From assembly GCA_035267785.1 (NCBI GenBank), contig DATFLL010000020.1, forward strand, positions 1 to 21,330: a stretch of 21,330 bases of DNA, in the 5' to 3' direction. Below, in pieces: positions 1-6,524 of this stretch. Positions within the stretch are counted from its first letter, which is position 1; every line of letters begins with the position of its first letter. This stretch comes from DATFLL01 sp035267785. GTDB taxonomy: Bacteria; Pseudomonadota; Gammaproteobacteria; DATFLL01. A program made the translations under genes and the position numbers. The notes beneath the pieces were generated by a model. That model was given only the letters and a program-made list of their open reading frames with translations. It made no database searches and had not been told where the DNA came from.

Positions 1-132
1 GAGTTCCTGAAGTGGCGACAATCGAGACAGCGGCGTTGTTCGGCCGTTTCCCGTCCCCTGTTCGTTTTCTCCTCTGACCGGTCCTAAGGGCGCTGCCGCA
101 ACAGCGCGGAGAGTGACGGGTGCCCCCGCCCC

Positions 133-258
133 TTAGTGATGCAGGGTCTGCCAATACCCCGCGAACACAATCGTGGACAGGATGAAGCCCAGGATTACGT
201 TGACGACCACTCCCGACGTGAAGGCCCAGAACGGCTTGGAACTGGCGTGGGCGAGGTC
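133..258 (-). pseudogene. 3' end fragment of a membrane-protein gene
   Basis: Reading the minus strand, an open frame runs into a TAA stop at 133-135. It encodes about 40 residues ending in a hydrophobic helix (the segment VVVNVILGFILSTIVFAGYW) and a short tail, QTLHH. This looks like the last transmembrane segment of an integral membrane protein, with a Ser-Lys-Pro-Phe-Trp stretch just before the helix. I do not recognise the family. The frame has no start codon of its own, and upstream of about position 258 it runs into sequence that, on the other strand, codes for a histidine-kinase C-terminus. It is therefore probably a truncated remnant or one side of a rearrangement or assembly junction. 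No homology search was possible. Bases 1-132 hold nothing I can support. Confidence 0.35.
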
Positions 259-259
259 A

Positions 260-454
260 GGTGTGGCGCCGGAGGATCGGGGGCGGCTGTTCGAGCGCTT
301 CTACCGGGGGGCGCGGACGCCGTCAGCGGAAGGCTGCGGTTTGGGCTTGTCGATCGTGCAGCGCATTGCCGCGCTGCACCGCGCGGACGTCCGTCTGGAA
401 GAGCGGATCGACGGCGGCGGCCTGCAGGCCGTCGTGCGCTTTCCGGCCGCCTGA
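260..454 (+). pseudogene. Truncated sensor histidine kinase (C-terminal ATPase fragment)
   Basis: About 64 codons give a recognisable C-terminal part of a HATPase_c domain: GVAPEDRGRLFERFYRG (end of the N/G1 region and F box), then GLGLSIV (G2 box), then a final beta strand, ending with TGA at 452-454. The usual Asp-x-Gly-x-Gly lead-in is replaced: residues just before Gly-Val-Ala-Pro read ELAWARS, which do not fit the family. The dimerisation and H-box regions and the N-box are missing. Homology begins sharply near 260, where a minus-strand membrane-protein frame ends, so the gene is cut there. The open frame can be extended to an ATG at 173, but those codons are antisense to the other fragment. 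It is convergent with lexA, 3 bases away. It cannot be an active kinase. Truncation in the genome and a chimeric contig edge are both possible. Confidence 0.6.
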
Positions 455-457
455 AGC

Positions 458-1078
458 TCAGCGGTAACGGCGCATCTGGCTGACCAGCACGCCCTGGATG
501 CGAACCCGGTCTGGCGGGTAGACCTGCGGTGCGTGTGCGGCGTTGGCCGGGTACAACACAACGCGGTCGGATCGCTGCTCGATGCGTTTGAGGGTCGCCT
601 CCTCGTCATCGATGAGCGCCACCACGACCTCGCCGTCGCGCGCCTGGTCGCGGCGCTCGATGACCACCCAGTCGCCGTCGAGGATCCCGTCCTCGATCAT
701 CGAATCGCCCCGCACCTCCAGCACGTAACAATCGCCAGCCGTATGCAGGGCGGCGGGGACCTCGACGGTCTCGCTGTCGGCGATAGCCTCGATGGGGCGG
801 CCGGCGGCGATGCGCCCGAGCAGCGGCAGATGCCCGGCCGGGCGCGCGGCCTGTTCGGTCAGGCGGACGCCCCGCTGGCGGCCGTGCATAGGCTCGACCA
901 GGCTGGCCTCGACCAGGGCCTGGATATGCTTGTGCAGCGAACCCTTGGAGTGCAGGCCGAGGAGCCGGCACAGTTCGTCCAGCGTCGGCGGCTGGGCGAA
1001 CTCGTGCGCGTGCTCGCGCAGATAGTCCAGGATGGCCTGCTGGCGCCGGGTCAGGGGTCGGTCGGGGGCGATGCTCAC
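458..1078 (-). CDS. lexA: LexA repressor (SOS response regulator)
   Basis: LexA represses SOS genes and cleaves itself when RecA filaments form on damaged DNA. The 206-residue product has the family's usual length. An N-terminal winged helix (about 8-73) begins LTRRQQAILDYL. The predicted self-cleavage bond is Ala92-Gly93 in GRIAAGRP. The catalytic pair is Ser126 (GDSMIEDG) and Lys164 (EATLKRI). I chose the GTG at 1078 because it leaves the usual very short tail before LTRRQQ. An in-frame ATG at 1135 would put the putative operators inside the gene. The recognition helix region (HSKGSLHKHIQALVEASLV) differs clearly from the E. coli form (SPNAAEEHLKAL), which implies a different operator. The gene diverges from mrfA across about 60 bp, and both promoters must lie among the repeated GTTC/GAAC elements there. 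Identification is firm. Operator specificity is inferred. Confidence 0.95.
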   Translation of the reverse strand: MSIAPDRPLTRRQQAILDYLREHAHEFAQPPTLDELCRLLGLHSKGSLHKHIQALVEASLVEPMHGRQRGVRLTEQAARPAGHLPLLGRIAAGRPIEAIADSETVEVPAALHTAGDCYVLEVRGDSMIEDGILDGDWVVIERRDQARDGEVVVALIDDEEATLKRIEQRSDRVVLYPANAAHAPQVYPPDRVRIQGVLVSQMRRYR

Positions 1079-1084
1079 TTGTTT

Positions 1085-1099
1085 GTTCTCTATTCGTTC
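1085..1099 (+). promoter_or_regulatory. Candidate LexA operator 1, GTTC-N7-GTTC
   Basis: GTTC at 1085-1088 and GTTC at 1096-1099 are separated by exactly 7 bases. The site sits 7 bp upstream of the lexA GTG, in the lexA/mrfA divergent promoter. GTTC-N7-GTTC is the direct-repeat operator known for alphaproteobacterial LexA, unlike the E. coli CTGT-N8-ACAG palindrome. Its position next to lexA fits autoregulation. The match is seen in the sequence; binding is inferred. Confidence 0.6.
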
Positions 1100-1118
1100 T
1101 ATACTATCGGGATAGGGA

Positions 1119-1133
1119 GAACCGATGGAGAAC
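1119..1133 (-). promoter_or_regulatory. Candidate LexA operator 2, inverted copy (GAAC-N7-GAAC on +)
   Basis: GAAC at 1119-1122 and GAAC at 1130-1133 are again 7 bases apart. This is the same motif as operator 1 read on the minus strand, with 19 bp between the two sites. It overlaps the GGAG ribosome site (1127-1130) of mrfA, so a bound repressor would block mrfA transcription. The flanking bases are also repeated: GAGAAC occurs at both half-sites. Confidence 0.6.
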
Positions 1134-1138
1134 ATAGC

Positions 1139-3586
1139 ATGGCCACCCCCGCCGCACAAATGCCCCGCGCCGGATGCCCGCCCGACCTGGACAGCGAGTC
1201 GCTTTCGGACCCCGACCCGATCGCCCGCCTGGCCGACCAGCTCAAGGCCAAGTACCGGGGGCGGATCACGGGCGAGCTGATTACCCCGGCCCGGCCCGGC
1301 CGGTACGCGCCGCTGCCGCCGGGGCTGGACCCGCGGTTGTGTGCGGCACTGGCCGCCCGCGGCGTCGACCGCCTGTTCAGTCACCAGGCCCAGGCCTGGG
1401 AGGCGCTCAGCGCGGGGCGTCACACGGTGGTGGTTACGCCCACGGCCTCGGGCAAGACCCTGTGCTACAACCTGCCGGTTTTGCAGGCGGTGCTGAACGG
1501 GCAGGCCAAGGCCCTGTATCTGTTCCCGACCAAAGCGCTGGCCCAGGATCAGGTCGCCGAGATCCTGGAGCTCAATCGGGCCGGCGAGCTTGGGGTGCGC
1601 GCTTATACCTTCGACGGCGACACGCCGGGCGATGCCCGCAAGGCGGTGCGCACCCGCGGCGATATCGTCGTCTCCAATCCCGACATGCTGCACCAGGGGA
1701 TACTCCCGCATCACACCAAGTGGGCGCAGTTCTTCGAGAACCTGCGCTATGTGGTGATCGACGAGATGCACACCTACCGCGGCGTGTTCGGTTCGCACGT
1801 GGCCAACGTGCTGCGCCGTTTGCGCCGGGTGTGCCGTTTCTACGGCGCCGATCCCGTGTTCATTCTCTGCTCGGCGACGATCGCCAACCCGGCCGAGTTG
1901 GCCTCGGCCCTGATCGGCGAGGAGGTGGTCGCGGTGACCGAAAGCGGCGCACCGCAGGGGGCGAAATACCTGCTGTTGTGGAATCCGCCGGTCATCAATC
2001 CGGATCTGGGTATCCGCGCCTCGGCGCGTTCGCAGACCACGCGCATCGCGCGTATGAGCGTCAAGCGGGGCCTCAAGACCATCTTGTTCGCGCAGACGCG
2101 GCTCATGGTCGAAGTGCTGACCAAGTACCTCAAGGACGTCTTCGACAAGGACCCGCGCAAACCGGCGCGCGTCGCCGCCTACCGCGGCGGTTACCTGCCG
2201 ACCGAGCGGCGCGCCACGGAGCAGAAGCTGCGCGCGGGTAGCCTGGACTGCGTCATCAGCACCTCGGCACTGGAGCTTGGCGTGGACATCGGCGCATTGG
2301 ACGTGTGCGTGTTGAACGGTTATCCCGGCACGATTGCCGGCACCTGGCAGCGGCTCGGGCGCGCCGGTCGGCGCCAGCGGCCCGCGCTGGGTGTGCTGGT
2401 GGCGAGCAGCCAGCCGCTGGATCAGTACATCGTACGCAACCCGGACTTTTTTCTCGGCGCATCGCCCGAGCATGCGCGCATCGATCCGGATCAGTTATTG
2501 ATTCTGCTGGACCATGTTCGCTGCGCGGCCTTCGAGTTGCCGTTTCGCGAGGGCGAGCGATTCGGCGGGGAGTCGCTCAACGACATGCTGGGCTATCTGG
2601 AAGAAGAGGGTGTCGTGCACCGCGAGGGCGAGCGCTGGCACTGGACCGCCGACAGCTATCCGGCCAATGCGGTGAGCCTGCGTTCGGTGGCCGAAGGCAA
2701 CTTCGTCGTCGTCGACATCGGCGAGGGCGCTCAGACCGTCGTCGCCGAGGTCGATTACACCAGTGCGCCCATGACGATCTACGAAGGCGCCATCTACATG
2801 GTGCAGGCCAGTCCCTACCAGGTGGAGGAGCTCGACTGGGAGGGGCGCAAGGCGTTCGTGCGCCGCACCCGCGCCGATTACTACACCGATGCCATCGACT
2901 ATACGCGCTTGAAGATACTCGAGGCCTTCGAGCGCAGCGCCTCGGGCGAGGCCGACAACAGGGCGCAAAGCGCGCACGGCGAGGTGCACCTGGTGCGGCG
3001 CATACCCGGCTACAAAAAGATCCGCTATTACACCCACGAGAACATCGGCTACGGCAACATCAATCTGCCGGATCAGGAAATGCACACCACGGCCTTGTGG
3101 TGGCAGCTCGCGCCCGAGACGCTGGCGGCGGCGTTTTCCAGCCGCCAGGAGGCGCTGGATGGTTTTCTCGGTGCGGCCTATGCGCTGCACCACGTGGCCG
3201 CACTGGAGTCGATGTCCGAGCCGCAGGACCTGGGCCGCGCGGTCGGCGATGGCGATGCGCAGTGGTTCGCCACCGTCGGTGCCAACGGGCGCGGCCAGAT
3301 GCGCCGGCTCGACGGTACCGAGCTCGATCCCGAGGCGGAGGGCCGGTTCCGCCCGGCGGTGTTCCTCTACGACAACTATCCCGGCGGTGTGGGCCTGTCG
3401 GCGCCGTTGTTCGAATCGCGCGCCGCGATCGTGCATGGCGCCCGGGCATTGGTCGAAGCCTGCGAGTGTCGCTGCGGTTGTCCGGCGTGCGTCGGGCCCA
3501 TCCTGGCCTCCGACGAGGTGCGCGGCTACTCGCCCAAGGCCGCCGCCGTGCAGGTGCTGAGCCTGCTGCAGGGCGATGGCGCTTAA
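1139..3586 (+). CDS. mrfA: MrfA-type DEAD/DEAH-box helicase with C-terminal Zn-binding (DUF1998) domain
   Basis: This 815-residue SF2 helicase matches the YprA/MrfA family, known in Bacillus subtilis for repair of mitomycin C lesions together with the exonuclease MrfB. Visible motifs are Walker A TASGKT (102-107), the DEAH-type box DEMH (208-211), SAT (245-247), TSALELGVDIG in the second RecA domain, and QRLGRAGRRQ (404-413, motif VI). After the helicase core comes the long Lhr-like/DUF1998 region, with a cysteine cluster C775-x-C-x-C-x-C-x2-C784 (CECRCGCPAC) that should bind a metal. The ATG at 1139 has GGAG 8 bases upstream; longer in-frame extensions run antisense through lexA. The stop overlaps the mrfB start by 11 bp, so the two are co-translated. 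It is slightly longer than the B. subtilis protein (about 750 aa) because of an N-terminal Pro/Asp-rich tail. The family call is strong; the mitomycin role is by homology. Confidence 0.9.
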   Translation: MATPAAQMPRAGCPPDLDSESLSDPDPIARLADQLKAKYRGRITGELITPARPGRYAPLPPGLDPRLCAALAARGVDRLFSHQAQAWEALSAGRHTVVVTPTASGKTLCYNLPVLQAVLNGQAKALYLFPTKALAQDQVAEILELNRAGELGVRAYTFDGDTPGDARKAVRTRGDIVVSNPDMLHQGILPHHTKWAQFFENLRYVVIDEMHTYRGVFGSHVANVLRRLRRVCRFYGADPVFILCSATIANPAELASALIGEEVVAVTESGAPQGAKYLLLWNPPVINPDLGIRASARSQTTRIARMSVKRGLKTILFAQTRLMVEVLTKYLKDVFDKDPRKPARVAAYRGGYLPTERRATEQKLRAGSLDCVISTSALELGVDIGALDVCVLNGYPGTIAGTWQRLGRAGRRQRPALGVLVASSQPLDQYIVRNPDFFLGASPEHARIDPDQLLILLDHVRCAAFELPFREGERFGGESLNDMLGYLEEEGVVHREGERWHWTADSYPANAVSLRSVAEGNFVVVDIGEGAQTVVAEVDYTSAPMTIYEGAIYMVQASPYQVEELDWEGRKAFVRRTRADYYTDAIDYTRLKILEAFERSASGEADNRAQSAHGEVHLVRRIPGYKKIRYYTHENIGYGNINLPDQEMHTTALWWQLAPETLAAAFSSRQEALDGFLGAAYALHHVAALESMSEPQDLGRAVGDGDAQWFATVGANGRGQMRRLDGTELDPEAEGRFRPAVFLYDNYPGGVGLSAPLFESRAAIVHGARALVEACECRCGCPACVGPILASDEVRGYSPKAAAVQVLSLLQGDGA

Positions 3587-4838
3587 GCAGCGACTCTCGA
3601 CGCTGCGCCGCCAGGCCGGCGCGCAGCGCGACACCGAAGCGGGCACGTGCGCTCCCGGCACGCAGATTGCCGAGCGGGTCCGGCGCCTGCGTCCGGCGGT
3701 GCCGGCAAGCGCGCCAGCTACGCGACAGGGTGCGTGCGGTTCCGGTGCGCCAGGCGATGCCGCGCGGCGCGACGCCCGGTTGGCCGAGCGTCTGGACGGG
3801 GAAGTTTTGGCCCCGGGCGTGATCCTGATCGAACACCGCGTGGCGCTCGAAGGGCGCCACGGTGCACGCGCGCTGCGCACGCTCGATGACAGCCCGTCGG
3901 ATCTGCCCGAGGCGGCCGGGCGGTCGGAGTCCGAATGGATTTTCGTTGATACTGAGACCACCGGATTGTCGGGGGGCAGCGGCACCACCGTGTTCATGCT
4001 GGGCCTGGCGCGAGTGCAGGACAACGCGCTGGTGGTACGCCAATACGTGCTCAGTGCCTTTGCCGGCGAGGCTGCCATGCTGGCGGCAGCGGGCGATTGG
4101 CTCGGCGGGAGGGCGGTGTTGGTCAGCTACAACGGCAAGAGCTTCGACGTGCCGTTGTTGGCGGCGCGCTGCCGGCTTGCCGGGATCGCCGATCCCTTCA
4201 GTCGGCGCGATCATCTCGACTTGCTGCATCCGACGCGGCGCGCCTTCGCGCGTATCTGGGACGATTGCCGATTGTCCACGGTCGAGCGGCGCCTGCTGGA
4301 TTTTCGCCGCTTGAACGATTTGCCGGGCAGCGAGGCCCCGGCGGCCTGGCTCGCGTTCGTCCAGCGGGGAAACGATCGGTTGCTGCCCGAGGTTGCCCGC
4401 CACAACCACTGGGACCTGGTCTCGCTTGCCGCGCTGCTGCCGGCGCTCGCAGAGGTGCATGCCGATCCGGGCGCCTGGGGTGCCGACGTGGCCGGGGTCG
4501 CACGCGCGCATCGCCAACGCGGCGACGAAGAACGTGCGCGAGCGCTGCTGGGGGCACACCGCGACCGCCTGGACGATGCCGGCCTGCGCGAGCTGGCGCG
4601 CCTGCAGCGCCGCGCCGGGGCCTGGTCGGAGGCTTGCGCCCTCTGGGAGGAACTCGCGTCGCGCGGATGTGTGGAGTCGCGGATGCACCTGGCTAAATAT
4701 CACGAGCACGTGCGCCGCGACCCGCGTGCCGCGCTCGCCTATTGTACCGACACGTCATGCGATGCCGCGTTACAGCGCCGCCGCCGCTTGCAAGATAAGC
4801 TCCAGCGTCGTTCCGGACAGAGGGACTGGTTCGATTGA
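3576..4838 (+). CDS. mrfB: MrfB-type DEDD 3'-5' exonuclease (YprB ribonuclease H-like) with helical repeat tail
   Basis: The 420-residue product has an RNase H-like exonuclease core. Exo I is FVDTETTGLSGGSG (Asp125, Glu127), Exo II is SYNGKSFDVPLL, and Exo III is RHNHWDLVSLAALL with the last acidic residue. These make up the DEDD metal-binding set of the YprB/MrfB family. The first ~95 residues are low-complexity and Arg/Ala-rich. Residues from about 300 on are Ala/Arg/Leu-rich helical hairpins (for example RARALLGAHRDRL and GAWSEACALWEELASRGC), consistent with TPR-like repeats as in MrfB. In B. subtilis the partner helicase MrfA loads onto mitomycin adducts and MrfB removes the DNA. The ATG at 3576 lies inside the last codons of mrfA (11-bp overlap), so this is a two-gene operon. 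It is probably controlled from the shared lexA/mrfA promoter. Function is assigned by family and context. Confidence 0.85.
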   Translation: MALKQRLSTLRRQAGAQRDTEAGTCAPGTQIAERVRRLRPAVPASAPATRQGACGSGAPGDAARRDARLAERLDGEVLAPGVILIEHRVALEGRHGARALRTLDDSPSDLPEAAGRSESEWIFVDTETTGLSGGSGTTVFMLGLARVQDNALVVRQYVLSAFAGEAAMLAAAGDWLGGRAVLVSYNGKSFDVPLLAARCRLAGIADPFSRRDHLDLLHPTRRAFARIWDDCRLSTVERRLLDFRRLNDLPGSEAPAAWLAFVQRGNDRLLPEVARHNHWDLVSLAALLPALAEVHADPGAWGADVAGVARAHRQRGDEERARALLGAHRDRLDDAGLRELARLQRRAGAWSEACALWEELASRGCVESRMHLAKYHEHVRRDPRAALAYCTDTSCDAALQRRRRLQDKLQRRSGQRDWFD

Positions 4839-4930
4839 ACTGGTGCGAGCGCGGTATTGGGGCAGTGGTTGCCGGCGCCCTGGCGGGTTAACATGGCATC
4901 AGATTCACTCCGGGCCCGCACTCAACGCTC

Positions 4931-6367
4931 ATGACATTGCACGATTTCCTCGGCCTGCTCGGTTTCCTGCTGCCGCTGATTCACATCGCCGGTATCCTGC
5001 ATGCCGTGCACGCAGTCATGTATGTGCGTACCGCGCAGGGCGCTATCGCCTGGGCCGTGTCGCTGGTGACCTTTCCATATGTGGCGATCCCTTTATATTG
5101 GGTGTTCGGGCGCAACAAGTTCCAGGGCTATGTGGAGCTGCGCCGCAGCGGCAACCGCGACGTTGACGAGCTCACGCGAGAGATTCGCGAAGCTGTGTCC
5201 GAACACCGCGTCACTCCGCCTTCCTCATTGGAACGCTGGTACCGTCCGCTGGTCGCCATGAGCGGTCTGCCCATGACGGGCGGCAATCACGTCCGGTTGC
5301 TGATCAACGGCGACCAGACCTTTGAAAGCATGCTCAAGGCCATCGACGAGGCGCGCGATTACGTCCTGGTCCAGTTCTTCATCGTCCACAACGACCGGAT
5401 CGGCAAAGTGTTCCAGTCGGCCTTGATGCGCAAGGCCGAAGAGGGAGTTCCCGTCTATTTCATCTATGACGAGGTCGGCTCGCGTAAGCTTTCCACGCGC
5501 TACCTTAAGGCGCTGCGTGATTCCCATGTGGCGGTGACCGAGTTTGACAGCACCCGGGGTCGCGGAAATCGTCTGCAAATCAATTTCCGAAATCATCGTA
5601 AGCTGCTGGTGGTGGACGGGCGGGAGGCCTTTGTCGGCGGATTGAATCTGGGCGATGAATACCTGCTGCGCACCGAGCGTTTCGGTGCTTGGCGCGACAC
5701 CCATCTGGCTGTTCGCGGTCCAGCGGTTCAGCATCTTCAGCGCTCCTTCGTCCGGGATTGGTATTGGGCGATCCGTACGATTCCGACCCTGCGCTGGGAG
5801 GTCGAGGGCGGACAGGGAGGCACGCCGGTGCTGGTTCTGGCGAGCGGGCCGGCCGATCCGCTGGAGACTTGCGAACTGTTCTTCGTGAATGTGATCAATA
5901 TGGCCCGCAAGCGCCTGTGGATCACCAGCCCTTACTTCGTACCCGACGAGGCGGTGGTGCGAGCTCTGCAGTTGGCAGCGCTGCGCGGCGTGGATGTGCG
6001 CATTCTTTTGCCTGACAGACCGGACCACATCCTGGTCTATCTGTCCGCCTATTCCTATTATAACGAGATGCACGAGGCTGGCGTGCGGCTGTTCCGCTAC
6101 GAACCGGGTTTTATGCACCAGAAGGTGGTGCTGATCGACGATCATACGGCGGCGGTTGGAACGGCCAATCTGGACAATCGCTCTTTTCGCCTCAATTTCG
6201 AGACCACGGTCGTCGTGGCCGAGTCGGACTTCGCCTCGCAAGTGGCAAAGATGCTGGAGGCAGATTTCGCCGCAGCCCGCGAGGTTCATACCGACGACTA
6301 CGCCCGTCGGCCGCTCTGGTTCAGAGCGGCGGTGCGCATTGCTCGACTGCTGGCGCCTATCCAGTAG
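4931..6367 (+). CDS. cls: Cardiolipin synthase (phospholipase D superfamily, ClsA type)
   Basis: The enzyme condenses two phosphatidylglycerols into cardiolipin and glycerol at the inner membrane. The 478-residue length is typical of ClsA. Two N-terminal hydrophobic helices (about 6-28 and 36-58, ending FGRNKFQG) form the membrane anchor. Two HKD motifs are intact: His222-x-Lys224-x4-Asp229 (HRKLLVVD, followed by GGLNLGDEYL) and His396-x-Lys398-x4-Asp403 (HQKVVLID, followed by GTANLDNRSF). The ATG at 4931 is right for the first helix, although no strong ribosome site precedes it. The 92-bp gap after mrfB shows no convincing terminator or promoter, so read-through from mrfAB is possible. The gene is followed by small dyads and a REP-like hairpin, which probably mark the end of the transcript. 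Confidence 0.95.
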   Translation: MTLHDFLGLLGFLLPLIHIAGILHAVHAVMYVRTAQGAIAWAVSLVTFPYVAIPLYWVFGRNKFQGYVELRRSGNRDVDELTREIREAVSEHRVTPPSSLERWYRPLVAMSGLPMTGGNHVRLLINGDQTFESMLKAIDEARDYVLVQFFIVHNDRIGKVFQSALMRKAEEGVPVYFIYDEVGSRKLSTRYLKALRDSHVAVTEFDSTRGRGNRLQINFRNHRKLLVVDGREAFVGGLNLGDEYLLRTERFGAWRDTHLAVRGPAVQHLQRSFVRDWYWAIRTIPTLRWEVEGGQGGTPVLVLASGPADPLETCELFFVNVINMARKRLWITSPYFVPDEAVVRALQLAALRGVDVRILLPDRPDHILVYLSAYSYYNEMHEAGVRLFRYEPGFMHQKVVLIDDHTAAVGTANLDNRSFRLNFETTVVVAESDFASQVAKMLEADFAAAREVHTDDYARRPLWFRAAVRIARLLAPIQ

Positions 6368-6398
6368 GCGCGCCGCCCCGTGGGTTGCGGTTGGTTGG

Positions 6399-6429
6399 AG
6401 GAGGCTCCTGGACGCCGACCGGCGGCGTC
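6399..6429. repeat. Two small dyads downstream of cls
   Basis: AGGAG-G-CTCCT (6399-6409) is followed by GACGCC (6411-6416) pairing with GGCGTC (6424-6429) around a 7-base loop. They form a run of inverted repeats with the hairpin at 6431-6448 in the cls/kinase intergenic region. They may be part of a REP-like cluster or a composite 3' stabilising structure. Confidence 0.35.
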
Positions 6430-6430
6430 A

Positions 6431-6448
6431 GCGGGACTGAAGTCCCGC
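6431..6448. terminator. REP-like hairpin / possible terminator of cls
   Basis: GCGGGAC-TGAA-GTCCCGC is a perfect 7-bp stem with a four-base loop, followed by CCCCTTTG. The shape resembles short REP-type hairpins (GC stem around a central TGAA) scattered between genes in many gammaproteobacteria. The trailing T run is weak, so intrinsic termination is uncertain. Counting copies of this hairpin in the genome would separate a REP from a unique terminator. Confidence 0.45.
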
Positions 6449-6524
6449 CCCTTTGCTGCCGATAGCACTAGCAAGAACGAGGTCGGCCGACTTGCTGACC
6501 GACACGCGAGTGTTTCCGATCCCC

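Noticed and set aside
533..1138. Plus-strand N-terminal extension of mrfA through lexA
   Set aside because: It is the antisense of lexA; mrfA has a proper ribosome site and ATG at 1139.
1079..2473. Minus-strand frame continuous with lexA that would make a 671-residue protein
   Set aside because: It is antisense to the well-supported mrfA helicase. LexA homology starts only at about 1078, and the upstream residues have no domain character.
2495..4709. Long minus-strand frames opposite mrfA and mrfB
   Set aside because: They are low-complexity Arg/Ala/Gly-rich shadows lacking motifs, while the plus strand holds recognisable enzymes.
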